NCBI RefSeq assembly: GCF_011634895.1
Contig: NZ_SIRR01000003.1
Location: forward strand, 248,001 to 312,000
Length of the DNA: 64,000 nt
Direction: 5' to 3'
Source of the DNA: Rheinheimera pleomorphica
GTDB lineage: Bacteria > Pseudomonadota > Gammaproteobacteria > Enterobacterales > Alteromonadaceae
Shown here: positions 17,039 through 26,432 of the stretch, one piece after another
Numbering within the stretch: the stretch's first letter is position 1
Layout: each line of letters begins with the position of its first letter
Made by a program: the position numbers and the translations under genes
Notes under the pieces: generated by a model
Seen by the model: the letters and a program-made list of their open reading frames with translations, nothing else
What the model was told of the DNA's origin: nothing
Database searches by the model: none

Positions 17039-19195
17039 ATGCGGCTAAATAAAATAATAACAGGCTTGATGGTCGCCAGCTTTATGCTGGCGGCTGAGCC
17101 ACAGCAGCAAATGGCTGAGGCCAAAGCAGCGTATCAGCAGGGGGATCACGCTAAAGCCGCCGCGTTGTGGCAGGCGCTGGCGCTGGACGGTAATACCGCA
17201 GCCCAGTTTGAACTGGCGAAATTGTATTCGCTGGGCCATGGTGTTGAGCAAGATGCACTGCAGGCAGCGTACTGGCTGGAGCAGGCGGCATCAAACAGTA
17301 CGGATTTTGCCGAGTCTGCCAGGGCAAAGCAGGATATTGTGCAGGCGGTAACGCAACTGAAAGCCAGTGCAGTTGAGACGGCCGCTGAAGCCGCCGCTGA
17401 GACTGCCGCTGAGCCGGCAGCTGTGCAAGCTAAAGCCAAGCCCGCGTCAACACCCACACTTAGCCTGCCTTCGGTAGCAACGGTATCTGTTGCCACTCCG
17501 GCAAAGTCAGGGCCTAAGGCGCCACAGCTGGCCGTGTTGCCGCTGAACCAAGCCAGCTTTGAAGCCGGCATCCGCGCTTTTGGCCGGCAAAATTATGCCG
17601 AGGCCTTTGGCCACTGGTACCCACTGGCAGAAGCCGGGCAAGCGGATGCCCAGTTTAACCTCGCCGCCATGTATGCTAATGGCCACGGTGTTGCAGTCGA
17701 TGGCGCCACCGCGGCCTGGTGGTTTAATGCCGCTGCTGAGCAGGGTATGGCGCAGGCACAGTACCAATTGGCACTGGCGCATGCTAATGGCAAAGGCGTG
17801 GCGCAGGATGATGCGCTGGCCGTATATTGGTATCAAAAAGCCGCTGCGCAGCAGCACGTGCTGGCGCAATATAATCTCGGTTTTATGTATGGCAATGGCC
17901 GTGGTGTTACCCAGGATGAGGCCAGTGCACTGCTGTGGTATGAACGGGCGGCAGAACAGGGTGACGTTGATGCGCAGTACATTGTTGCCGGACGCTATCA
18001 GAGCGGCCGTGGTGCCAAGGTCAATGTGAATAAAGCGATTGGCTGGTATCAGCAGGCGTTGGAGCAGGGCCACAGCCGGGCGGGCTTTCAGCTGGCGCAA
18101 TTTTATCTGCAGGGGCTTGGCGTCAGTAAAAATGAGAGCCGGGCTTTTGATTTATTTGAACGTGCCGCAGCCCAAGGGGTGACGGAAGCGCAGCGTGAGG
18201 TTGGGATCAGCTATTCGTTGGGCCGTGGTGTGCGTGTCAATGACACTAAAGCGGTCGATATGCTGCAGCGCGCTTGTGAGCAACAGGATCAGACTGCTTG
18301 TTATTATTTAGCGCTGCATTTAACCGATGGCCGGGGCATAAAAGCCGATGCCGCGCAGGCCGCGAAGTTGCTGCAACAAGCCGCAGATGGCGGCAGCCCT
18401 GAGGCCCAGTTCCGGCTGGCGGTAATGTACAGCCAGGGCCTGGGCGTTGCTGTTGACGAAGCTGCGGCGTTTAGCTGGTTTATTAAAGCCGCGCAGCAGG
18501 GACATGCAGAAGCCCAGTACCTGACTGGGCTACGCCTGGCCAATGGTACCGGTACAACGCAAAATGATGTCGAGGCGGTAAAGTGGTATCAACGGGCAGC
18601 AGAACAAGGCGTATTATATGCCCAGTACAATCTGGGGTTTATGTATGGGGCCGGCCGTGGCGTAGCGCAGGATGATGAAAAAGCGCTGTACTGGTATGTC
18701 AAAGTGGCAGAGCAGGGCGATGCTGACGCCCAGTTTAATCTGGGGTTACGTTATGAAACCGGCCGTGGCGTGCGGCAGAACGACGAGCAGGCTGTGCGTT
18801 GGTATCAGAAAGCGGCCAGCCAGAACCACCTGCGTGCCATTGCCAATTTGGGCTATATGTATGAAAAAGGCTATGGTGTCGGCATGGACGAGCGCCGGGC
18901 GCTGGAGTTGTATCAGCAGGCGTTGTCGGCCAAGGTGCCCCGGGCACTGACCGCGCTGGGGTTATTTTACAAAAACGGCCGCCAGGTTAAAGCTGATGAC
19001 AAAAAAGCGGTAGAGCTGTTTGCGTTGGCGGCGGAGCAAGGCTACGCCAACGCTCAGTATAATTTAGGTTGGATGTACGAGTATGGCCGTGGTGTGAGCA
19101 AAGATCTGGCCAAAGCGCGCGATCTATATCAGCAAGCCGCTGAGCAGCAAGAGCCATTGGCACAGGCACAGTTAAGCCGGTTGCTAAACCCCTGA
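17039..19195 (+). CDS. Secreted Sel1-repeat protein
   Basis: A 718-residue protein with 15 Sel1-like repeats of 36 residues, consensus L-x2-MY-x-G-x-GV-x2-D-x2-A-x2-WY-x2-AAEQG-x2-AQ. An N-terminal signal peptide (MRLNKIITGLMVASFMLAA) is followed by one repeat. An Ala/Pro-rich linker comes next (about 105-165), then 14 contiguous repeats to the C-terminus. Sel1 solenoids mediate protein-protein interaction; the function here is unknown, and the location is periplasm or outside. The start at 17039 follows GGAGGGG; an in-frame GTG at 16976 would bury the signal peptide. The gene is 120 bp after waaA-kdkA with no obvious terminator between. Confidence 0.88.
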   Translation: MRLNKIITGLMVASFMLAAEPQQQMAEAKAAYQQGDHAKAAALWQALALDGNTAAQFELAKLYSLGHGVEQDALQAAYWLEQAASNSTDFAESARAKQDIVQAVTQLKASAVETAAEAAAETAAEPAAVQAKAKPASTPTLSLPSVATVSVATPAKSGPKAPQLAVLPLNQASFEAGIRAFGRQNYAEAFGHWYPLAEAGQADAQFNLAAMYANGHGVAVDGATAAWWFNAAAEQGMAQAQYQLALAHANGKGVAQDDALAVYWYQKAAAQQHVLAQYNLGFMYGNGRGVTQDEASALLWYERAAEQGDVDAQYIVAGRYQSGRGAKVNVNKAIGWYQQALEQGHSRAGFQLAQFYLQGLGVSKNESRAFDLFERAAAQGVTEAQREVGISYSLGRGVRVNDTKAVDMLQRACEQQDQTACYYLALHLTDGRGIKADAAQAAKLLQQAADGGSPEAQFRLAVMYSQGLGVAVDEAAAFSWFIKAAQQGHAEAQYLTGLRLANGTGTTQNDVEAVKWYQRAAEQGVLYAQYNLGFMYGAGRGVAQDDEKALYWYVKVAEQGDADAQFNLGLRYETGRGVRQNDEQAVRWYQKAASQNHLRAIANLGYMYEKGYGVGMDERRALELYQQALSAKVPRALTALGLFYKNGRQVKADDKKAVELFALAAEQGYANAQYNLGWMYEYGRGVSKDLAKARDLYQQAAEQQEPLAQAQLSRLLNP

Positions 19196-19217
19196 TATAG
19201 CTTGAAGCCCGTTACAT

Positions 19218-19244
19218 AAAAAAGGCCAGCATATTGCTGGCCTT
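19218..19244 (-). terminator. Rho-independent terminator of the subtilisin gene
   Basis: AAGGCCAGCA, a TAT loop and TGCTGGCCTT form a perfect 10-bp stem, with an A-tract on the plus strand just before it. On the minus strand this reads as a hairpin followed by a T-run, 18 bp after the protease stop. Confidence 0.85.
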
Positions 19245-19261
19245 GTGCTATCTGGTGCCGG

Positions 19262-21349
19262 TTACGGCTGGTATTCTGTAGCCAGGGTAACACCGCTAAA
19301 GGTGCTGTAAGCGCGGATACTGATATACCAGGTGGCCGCCTGCGGGTTACTAAAGGCACAACTTTCATTGTTGCCATTTTTATACGGCCGGCAGTCGTAA
19401 CTGCTGGTCGTTGGCTGGGCGCCGCGACGGACATATAAGTCGCCATCACCTGAGCCGCCCGACATCGTTACGTCAAGCGTACTCATGCCTGCCGGCACTG
19501 TTAAGGTGTAGTGCAGCCAGTTACCGGTTGTTGCCGTTAAGTTAGTCAGAGTACCGCCACCGCCGGTGCTGCCACCGCCTGATGCTGCGGTGTAATCTGC
19601 CGTCAGGGATACACCAGAATAGCTGCTATAGCCGTTTAACATCACATGGTAAGTCCCCGCCTGTGGCGCCGCAAAACTGCAGCTTTCGCTGTTACCGCCT
19701 TTGTACGGGCGACAGTCGTAGCTGGAGCTGGTCGGGGCGCTGCCAAATTTGACATACATGTCGGCATCACCACTGCCACCGGCCATGTTAAAGGTCAGGT
19801 TAGTCGCGCCGGCAGGCACAGTAATAGTGTAGTAAGTGTTGCTACCGGTGCTGCCAGACAGGTTGGTTTTAGCAACGCCTTTTTCCAGCTCGTTAGTGCC
19901 TGGCGTACCGCCACCTGAACCCATCGCATTTAACACGGCGGCATTGGCATCAACGATACCGGTGCCACAACCGCTACAGCTTGCCGGGAAGCTGCGGCTA
20001 GTAGATTTTAAGATCTGCTCTACTTCGTCTGGACTGGCTGATGGCTTGGCCTGTTTGATCAGCGCGGCAACGCCGGCAACGTGTGGTGCCGCCATTGACG
20101 TACCCTGACTGTAGCCGTAGCTGTCGCTGCCCGGTGTGGTGCTACCGGTATTGTAAGTAGACAAGATGCCGTTAGGGTCATTGGCCGAGTTCATCGCACC
20201 ACCCGGTGCGGCCACGTCAATAGAGGTGCCGTAGTTTGAATAGTAAGCCCGGCCACCGTTACGGCCAGTCGAGGCAACGTTAACCACACCGGCACAGTTG
20301 CCCGGGTTATAGTTATTGGCGTTGTCGTTATCATTACCGGCAGCAATCACCACCACAGTACCATTGTTACGGGCGACATTAATGGCATTTTGTGTGGTAG
20401 AGGAACAAGCGCCAGCGCCGCCGAGGCTCATGTTAATCACGTCAGCCGGGTTCGCATTAGCCGGTACGCCAGATACGGTGCCACCGGCGGCCCAGATAAT
20501 GCCGTCAGCGATATCAGAGGTATAACCACCGCATTTACCCAACACCCGCACTGGTACTACTTTCGCCTGATATGCGACACCCGCCACACCGGAGTTATTA
20601 TTGGTTACCGCCGCTATAGTGCCGGCAACATGAGTACCGTGCCAGCTGGAGCCACGGAACGAGGTAGGCTGACCGTTGCCACATTCACCGGCATCGGTCC
20701 AGTCGCCCGGATCGCGGGCATCGCTGTCGCGGCCATTCCCGTCGTTGCCGACAAAGCTATCTGAGATCATGTCGTAACCAGGCAGGATATTGGCATTTAA
20801 ATCGGCGTGTGGCCGGTAACCGGTATCCAGCACGGCAACAACAACGCCCTGGCCGGTCGCATTATCCCAGGCGGCGGGGGCACGTAAACCACCGGTCGCT
20901 TCATAATAGTGCCACTGGTTGCTGTACTGGGTATCATTTGGCGTGGCGGTGGCGTGCAGCATCACGTCTTCTTCTACCCGTTCTATTTCATCATCCTGTG
21001 CTAACAGCTCCAGCATACGCTGGGTTTCCCGTTTTGACAGTTTGCGCTCAGCACGGAATACGGCGTGCTTGTTTAAGCCCATGCCGCGCACAAAGCGCAT
21101 ATTTTCACCGGCACGGCTGCTGAAGCGCTGGGCTTTTTCGGCCATCCGTTGTGCTTTCATCTGTTGGCCAACGCTTTGTGGCAGCGCAGCGCTGATATCT
21201 GCCGCAGATTCTTTGTATTTAATAATAAAACGGGTGGCCGGGCCGTCAGCTTGCTCAGTATCGTCATTGGCCAGTACCTGGGTGGTAAAAACAGCAGCGG
21301 GCAGGCATAGCGCTGCCAATGCCGTCAGTCGAAAGGAAGTCTGTTTCAT
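19262..21349 (-). CDS. Secreted S8 subtilisin-like protease with two PPC domains
   Basis: A 695-residue extracellular serine protease. Order: signal peptide (1-28, ending VLA), an inhibitor-I9-like propeptide (about 35-130), and the S8 catalytic domain with Asp in AVLDTGYRPHADL, His in WHGTHVAGTIA and Ser in QGTSMAAPHVAG. Two C-terminal pre-peptidase (PPC) domains follow, each with GGSGD-DxYV and a near-identical Cys pair (YDCRPYKGGNSESC and YDCRPYKNGNNESC). Gly/Ser/Thr-rich linkers separate them. PPC domains are normally removed after export. It resembles marine Alteromonadales exoproteases and probably serves nutrient acquisition. It is monocistronic with its own terminator. Confidence 0.93.
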   Translation of the reverse strand: MKQTSFRLTALAALCLPAAVFTTQVLANDDTEQADGPATRFIIKYKESAADISAALPQSVGQQMKAQRMAEKAQRFSSRAGENMRFVRGMGLNKHAVFRAERKLSKRETQRMLELLAQDDEIERVEEDVMLHATATPNDTQYSNQWHYYEATGGLRAPAAWDNATGQGVVVAVLDTGYRPHADLNANILPGYDMISDSFVGNDGNGRDSDARDPGDWTDAGECGNGQPTSFRGSSWHGTHVAGTIAAVTNNNSGVAGVAYQAKVVPVRVLGKCGGYTSDIADGIIWAAGGTVSGVPANANPADVINMSLGGAGACSSTTQNAINVARNNGTVVVIAAGNDNDNANNYNPGNCAGVVNVASTGRNGGRAYYSNYGTSIDVAAPGGAMNSANDPNGILSTYNTGSTTPGSDSYGYSQGTSMAAPHVAGVAALIKQAKPSASPDEVEQILKSTSRSFPASCSGCGTGIVDANAAVLNAMGSGGGTPGTNELEKGVAKTNLSGSTGSNTYYTITVPAGATNLTFNMAGGSGDADMYVKFGSAPTSSSYDCRPYKGGNSESCSFAAPQAGTYHVMLNGYSSYSGVSLTADYTAASGGGSTGGGGTLTNLTATTGNWLHYTLTVPAGMSTLDVTMSGGSGDGDLYVRRGAQPTTSSYDCRPYKNGNNESCAFSNPQAATWYISIRAYSTFSGVTLATEYQP

Positions 21350-21739
21350 AATGATTGTTTACCTGGATTTATGATTATTTATAGTTGTATGCAACCTGTC
21401 TGGACGGCTGCTGCACGATTTTTAATCGTTTGGCAGGGTAAAGTAAACCCGGTGAAAAAACGCTGATTTTCTTTAGCCGGAACTAATGTAAACAGCTGTT
21501 TCTTAAAAAGGATTATTTGTCCAAAGCCTTTATCATCAAACTGTCATCTGAGTGTGATAGTTGCTGACATGTGTAACATTTAGATACAAATGTAATTTAT
21601 TGTTATTGGTTATAAGGTATAACCAAAGCGAATAAATTAATTTTATCCGGCGGCAGCTAAGTGCTGTTATTGCCAGCATTGCATGCCAGGGCACAGTACA
21701 GGACAATAGCGGCTTTACAGCAACAGGCAGACGTAGAAA
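21350..21739. other. Divergent regulatory region, protease / flavoprotein
   Basis: About 390 bp without a gene, AT-rich around 21470-21650. It holds the promoters of two divergent genes and several palindromic elements: the 12-bp AAACAGCTGTTT at 21490-21501 and the 9-bp inverted repeat at 21606-21626. No confident -35/-10 pair was assigned. Confidence 0.5.
21606..21626. promoter_or_regulatory. Operator-like inverted repeat
   Basis: TTGGTTATA and TATAACCAA are perfect 9-bp arms separated by AGG. It lies 114 bp upstream of the flavoprotein start and about 257 bp upstream of the protease start. Size and spacing fit a dimeric repressor or activator site. No regulator gene adjoins it, so the binder is unknown. 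Confidence 0.45.
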
Positions 21740-22921
21740 ATGCAGCAGTGGGATGTGATTGTTATCGGCGCCGGGGCAGCCGGGTTAATGTGTGCCATAG
21801 AAGCCGGTAAGCGCGGTCGTAAGGTACTGGTGCTGGATAATGGCAAACGGGTTGGCCGCAAAATATTAATGTCTGGCGGTGGCCGCTGCAACTTTACCAA
21901 TATGTATGCGGGGCCGGAAAATTTCTTATCGCAAAACAAACACTTTTGTAAATCAGCGCTGAGCCGCTACACCCAATGGGACTTTATCGCTTTAGTGCAA
22001 AAACACGGCATTGCTTACCACGAGAAGACACTTGGCCAGCTGTTTTGTGACGATACTGCCAAAGATATCGTCGATATGCTGCTGAGCGAGGCCAAAGCGG
22101 CCAATGTGCAGATTGCGTTGCAGCAAAACATTACCGCGGTCAGTTTCGCTGAGGGCCTGTATAGCATTAGCACACCAGAGCTAAGCCGGCAGTGCCACAG
22201 CTTAGTGATCGCCACCGGTGGTTTAAGCCTGCCGAATTTAGGTGCCACTGCTTTTGGTTTCCAATTAGCCGAGCAGTTTGGCTTAAAAGTGTTACCGCTG
22301 CGCGCTGCGTTAGTTCCCCTTACCTGGCAACCAAGTGATAAAGCAGTGTTTGAGGAAATAAGCGGTGTGTCCTTGCCGGTAACGGCTGAAGCCAACGGCA
22401 CCGTCTTCCCGGAAGATATGCTGTTTACCCACCGCGGCTTAAGCGGGCCGGCAATACTGCAAATTTCCAGCTACTGGCAACCCGGTGATGAGGTGGTGGT
22501 AAATATGGCACCGCAAACCGACTTAGTTGAATTTCTAACGGCACAGCAGCAAGCCCACCCGGAGCAGGAAGTAAAAACGGCGCTGGGTAAATTGCTGCCC
22601 AAACGGCTGGTAGAAAAGCTGCTGGCGCTGAATGTTTTTACTAATCAGCCGCTAAAAGCACTAAACCCAAAAAGCATTCAGCACATCGCCGACAGCCTGC
22701 ATGGCTATATATTTAAACCCAACGGCACCGAAGGCTACCGCACCGCAGAAGTCACCATCGGCGGTGTCGATACCGATTATTTATCGTCAAAAACAATGGA
22801 AGCCAAACAGCAGCCGGGCTTATATTTTATCGGCGAAGTGGTCGACGTTACCGGTTGGCTTGGCGGCTATAACTTCCAATGGGCCTGGGCCAGTGGTTGG
22901 GTAGCAGGGCAGTATTGTTAG
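21740..22921 (+). CDS. BaiN/HI0933-family NAD(P)/FAD-dependent oxidoreductase
   Basis: A 393-residue flavoprotein of the HI0933/YhiN (BaiN-like) family. The N-terminal Rossmann motif is VIGAGAAGLMCA, followed by the family signature KILMSGGGRCNFTN. The mid-region has VIATGGLSLPNLGATAFG, and the C-terminus GEVVDVTGWLGGYNFQWAW contains the conserved FAD-binding tail. The physiological substrate is not established for most members. The following 102-aa gene starts 25 bp downstream, suggesting an operon. Confidence 0.9.
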   Translation: MQQWDVIVIGAGAAGLMCAIEAGKRGRKVLVLDNGKRVGRKILMSGGGRCNFTNMYAGPENFLSQNKHFCKSALSRYTQWDFIALVQKHGIAYHEKTLGQLFCDDTAKDIVDMLLSEAKAANVQIALQQNITAVSFAEGLYSISTPELSRQCHSLVIATGGLSLPNLGATAFGFQLAEQFGLKVLPLRAALVPLTWQPSDKAVFEEISGVSLPVTAEANGTVFPEDMLFTHRGLSGPAILQISSYWQPGDEVVVNMAPQTDLVEFLTAQQQAHPEQEVKTALGKLLPKRLVEKLLALNVFTNQPLKALNPKSIQHIADSLHGYIFKPNGTEGYRTAEVTIGGVDTDYLSSKTMEAKQQPGLYFIGEVVDVTGWLGGYNFQWAWASGWVAGQYC

Positions 22922-22946
22922 TACGCTAACATCTTAAGGACAGATA

Positions 22947-23255
22947 GTGAAAAAACTCTCCAAAGTACAACTTAAACAGCAGGCCGCGGTATTGGATGCG
23001 GTAACGGCACTGGAGCAGCTGGCGCTGGCGGAATTACCGGGTGTGCTGCAGGCCTGGTTTAGTCTGGAATATGAAGCCTTTCCCGGCTCGCTACTAGTGC
23101 GGCTGCAGTTTGCTGAGCAAGTTATGCTGGATGATGCCCAGCCGCAGCTGCTGCAATGGCAAAAACGCTTAAGTGGCTTATTGCTAAAAAAGGGTGTGGT
23201 GTTAAAAGATATGCGTAAACATTTGGTGTTTACCCTAAATAGCCCTGATGATTAG
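22947..23255 (+). CDS. Conserved small protein of unknown function
   Basis: A 102-residue cytoplasmic protein beginning MKKLSKVQLKQQ. It has a predicted N-terminal helix, a strand pair around WFSLEYEAFPGSLLVRLQF, a second helix ending in KRLSGLLLKKG, and a final strand KHLVFTLNS. No motif or family was recognised. It lies 25 bp after the BaiN-like gene and 27 bp before the DUF4862 gene, so it is probably co-transcribed with both. Confidence 0.65.
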   Translation: MKKLSKVQLKQQAAVLDAVTALEQLALAELPGVLQAWFSLEYEAFPGSLLVRLQFAEQVMLDDAQPQLLQWQKRLSGLLLKKGVVLKDMRKHLVFTLNSPDD

Positions 23256-23282
23256 CGCTGATAACGATAGGTTGCTTAAACC

Positions 23283-24254
23283 ATGATGAAATACACCGTT
23301 GGCGCTTATGCCGCCTCACCAAACCAAAGTAGCTGGGATGCGGCGCTGGAAACCGCGTTTTATGCCGCGCTGAAAACGCTGCCTAACCTGAAGGGGTTGG
23401 AACACCCGTTTTTAGGCCGTTTACACCCGCATGATGATGACTGGTTTTTAGCCAATATCGACCCACAGTGGGACTATGTGTTTACCTGTATTCCCGGCAT
23501 TATGAACGCGCTGTCGCACAACCCGCAGTTTGGTCTGGCGTCAGAGGATGCAGAGGGCCGCCAGGCAGCGCTGGCTTTTATGCAGCAAGCCTGTGCCGCT
23601 ATTGGCAAACTTAACGCGCATTTAGGCCGTCAGGCGGTGACTGCGATACAAATTCAAACCGCACCGGCGCGGCATAAAGCGCCGTCTTCTAAAGCGGCAC
23701 TACTGGCATCGCTTGAGACGATGCTGAGCTGGGACTGGCATGGCGCCCGGATCCTGATTGAGCATTGTGATGCTTATGTGCCAGAGCATATGCCATCAAA
23801 AGGTTTTTTAGCGCTAAGCGATGAGCTGGCGGTATTAACAGAAATTAACCGCAGCGTGCCGGCGCAGCAACAGTTGGGTGTGGTGATTAACTGGGGCCGT
23901 TCGGTGTTTGAAACACGCCGGGCTGAGGGTGCACTTGAGCATATCCACCAGGCGAAAGCCGCCGGGCTGCTTAGCGGTTTGATGTTCTCTGGCGTGTCAG
24001 ACAAAGACAGTGATTTTGGTGCCTGGCGTGACAGCCATCAGCCGCCGCAGCAAAGTGCTACTGTGCCATACGGTGAACCCGGCAGCTGGATGAGCGAGCA
24101 AACGATGCATCAGTGCCTGGCAGCCGTTAAAACGGAGCCGTTATTGGTACTGGGCGTGAAAATTGGCATCCGGCCACACAGCGCCGGTATTGACCAGCGT
24201 ATCGCCACGATAAGCGATACGCTGGCTATTTTAGCGCGGTTTTTTACGGCTTAG
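23283..24254 (+). CDS. DUF4862-like protein, probable TIM barrel
   Basis: A 323-residue protein that I associate from memory with DUF4862, a family with TIM-barrel-like pattern. Notable conserved-looking parts are FLGRLHPHDDDWF, an ILIEHCDAY strand-loop with acidic and His residues typical of barrel active sites, VVINWGRSVFETR, and C-terminal VKIGIRPHSAGIDQRI. No biochemical function can be assigned; sugar-phosphate isomerase-like chemistry is conceivable but unproven. The start may be either of two adjacent ATGs (23283 or 23286). The stop overlaps the stop of the convergent S9 peptidase by 4 bp. Confidence 0.65.
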   Translation: MMKYTVGAYAASPNQSSWDAALETAFYAALKTLPNLKGLEHPFLGRLHPHDDDWFLANIDPQWDYVFTCIPGIMNALSHNPQFGLASEDAEGRQAALAFMQQACAAIGKLNAHLGRQAVTAIQIQTAPARHKAPSSKAALLASLETMLSWDWHGARILIEHCDAYVPEHMPSKGFLALSDELAVLTEINRSVPAQQQLGVVINWGRSVFETRRAEGALEHIHQAKAAGLLSGLMFSGVSDKDSDFGAWRDSHQPPQQSATVPYGEPGSWMSEQTMHQCLAAVKTEPLLVLGVKIGIRPHSAGIDQRIATISDTLAILARFFTA

Positions 24255-26317
24255 TTGGCCTTAGTGCGGTATTTCTCGTACCAGGCCAGCATATATTCCA
24301 CTTTTTCAATCATGCGGCTGGGTTTGTTCGAAATGCCGTGTGGTGAGCCCGGAATGCGCACCAGTGCCGTGTCGACGCGGCGCAGTTTCAATGCCTGATA
24401 ATACTGCTCTGATTCAGACATCGGGGTGCGCCGGTCGGCTTCACCGGTGATCAGTATGGTGGGAGTGGTAACATTACCCACCAGGCTCAGTGGTGAGCGC
24501 TGCCAGTAATGCTCTACATGCTCCCAGGGCACACCAGGGAACTGATGAAAGGTTTGGTAGGTGTAGCTATCACCGGTTAACACCTTACTTAACCAGTTAA
24601 TCACCGGTTTTACTACGGCAGCTGCCTTAAAGCGGTCAGTCAGGCCAATGGCATAGGCCGTGGCGATGCCCCCGGCCGAGCCGCCGCCGATAAACAGGTT
24701 ATTTTCATCGATAAAACCCAGCTTTAGCATCGCATCTACGCCGCTATTGTGGTCGGCAAAGTCTTCCGGTGAGCTGTATTTATTGTGTAACAGCATGGCA
24801 AAGCGCTCGCCATACGATGAACTACCGCGATGGTTATCATAAAACACCACATAGCCTTCTTTGGCGTAGCGCTGCATTTCAGCGCTCCACTGCGGGCCAT
24901 AGGCCAAATGCGGGCCACCATGAATTTCCAGTAATAGCGGGTATTTTTTCGCCGGGTCAAAATCCGGCGGCGTCAGATACCAGCCCTGAATTTCTTCACC
25001 GTCAAAAGAAGACTTGTAGGTGATTTCATGCACCTTTGCCAGCGTCTTATGGCCAAGCAGGTCTTCGTTTAGCGCAGTGAGTACACGGCTTTTGCCTTTT
25101 TGCAGCACGGCGACATCGCTGGGGCGTTCACTGGTGCCGTGGGTGTAGGCAATAACACCGTTGTCTGATACCGAATAGCTGCCGCTTAAATAGGGTTGCG
25201 GCTGGCTAACGCCACCTAAGCTGGCGGTCAGTTCGGTTAGCTTACCTTTAGTGGTTAAGCTGGCCAGTTTACGCTGGCCTCTGTCGTCAAACTGCACCAC
25301 TAAGCTGCTGTTTGTCAGCCAATTAGCTTGCGCTATGCTGCGGTCGAAATCGGTAGCAACATCGCTGATGGCTTTGCCAGCCAGGTTGAGTATTTTTAGC
25401 TTGCTATTGCTATACGGCACCAGGGCATTGCTTTGCCATAAAAAAGCCAGCTGTTTGCCATCGGGTGAGAATACCGGTGAAGACTCGTCGCCCGGCAGGC
25501 TGGTCAGTTCTGTCAGCTCAGCACTGGCTAACGTGAGCTGATACAGGTTGGCATCGCGCGGTTGATATTCCCACTCTGGGTGTAAATTAGCGGCAAACAC
25601 CAGCGCTTTGCTGTCTGGCGTAAAGCTTAGGTCGCTACCATAGTTAAAGTCGCCCTGGGTGAGCTGGCGCGCAGTACCTCCGCTGGCCGGCAAGACAAAA
25701 ATTTGCCGGAACTGTGGCTTTAAAAAGCCCTGGCCGTCGGCCTGATAACGCACTCTGTCATACACAGTGGCACTGTCTGACCACTTAGCCCCCGCAGGCT
25801 TTGCCACCCGCTTCACTTTTTGCTGCATCTCGGCGGCGGCGGCGGGCATATTCATGGTAAAAGCCAGCTGGTTGCCATCGGGTGACCAGACCAGATTAGC
25901 CGGGCTTTGCTGCAGGTTGGATAATTTGGCAGTGCGGTTTGCTGTTAACCAGTGCAGATGAATTTGCCGCGAGCCGCTGCTGTCTGAAATAAACGCCAAC
26001 TGGTTGCCATCGGGTGACCAGCGCGGTGAGCTGTAGTTAAATTGATCGGCAAACAGGGCCGTTTGGGTGCCACTTTTTACATCCAGCAACCACAAACTGC
26101 TGCGGGTGCTGTCAGTCATAATGTCATTGCTGGCACGAACATAAACAATTTTGCTGCCATCGGGCGATATCTGCACCTCACTGGCATATTCCAGCGCAAA
26201 AATATCTTCGGCTTCAAAATAGCGGCTGCTGGCAGGTTTATCTGTAGCAAGGAGCGGAGTGCTGCTGAAACTCAGCAGTAAAGTTGCAGCGAGCGCAGTG
26301 TGGCGGAACAAGCACAT
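24251..26317 (-). CDS. S9 prolyl oligopeptidase-family peptidase
   Basis: A 688-residue secreted serine peptidase of the dipeptidyl/acylaminoacyl peptidase group. It has a signal peptide (MCLFRHTALAATLLLSFSSTPLLA) and an N-terminal TolB-like beta-propeller with repeated WSPDGNQLAF blocks (about 40-390). The C-terminal alpha/beta hydrolase carries the nucleophile Ser in GGGSAGG, the acid in TGEADRRTP and His in GSPHGIS. These enzymes cleave short peptides in the periplasm. The ATG follows TGAGGTTGAT. It ends overlapping the convergent DUF4862 gene. Confidence 0.92.
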   Translation of the reverse strand: MCLFRHTALAATLLLSFSSTPLLATDKPASSRYFEAEDIFALEYASEVQISPDGSKIVYVRASNDIMTDSTRSSLWLLDVKSGTQTALFADQFNYSSPRWSPDGNQLAFISDSSGSRQIHLHWLTANRTAKLSNLQQSPANLVWSPDGNQLAFTMNMPAAAAEMQQKVKRVAKPAGAKWSDSATVYDRVRYQADGQGFLKPQFRQIFVLPASGGTARQLTQGDFNYGSDLSFTPDSKALVFAANLHPEWEYQPRDANLYQLTLASAELTELTSLPGDESSPVFSPDGKQLAFLWQSNALVPYSNSKLKILNLAGKAISDVATDFDRSIAQANWLTNSSLVVQFDDRGQRKLASLTTKGKLTELTASLGGVSQPQPYLSGSYSVSDNGVIAYTHGTSERPSDVAVLQKGKSRVLTALNEDLLGHKTLAKVHEITYKSSFDGEEIQGWYLTPPDFDPAKKYPLLLEIHGGPHLAYGPQWSAEMQRYAKEGYVVFYDNHRGSSSYGERFAMLLHNKYSSPEDFADHNSGVDAMLKLGFIDENNLFIGGGSAGGIATAYAIGLTDRFKAAAVVKPVINWLSKVLTGDSYTYQTFHQFPGVPWEHVEHYWQRSPLSLVGNVTTPTILITGEADRRTPMSESEQYYQALKLRRVDTALVRIPGSPHGISNKPSRMIEKVEYMLAWYEKYRTKAN

Positions 26318-26432
26318 ATCAACCTCAGGGTAGTGTTGGCAATATGCACTAAACTACCCCTAACTGCGGACAAGCTCAAACCCGGCAGCGGCGAAGCGCC
26401 GGATCTGAGCGTTATGCCACCGCTTAACGGTG

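Noticed and set aside
17146-18100. Long minus-strand open frames opposite the Sel1 protein
   Set aside because: They are antisense shadows of repetitive sequence; the Sel1 repeats and signal peptide support the plus strand.
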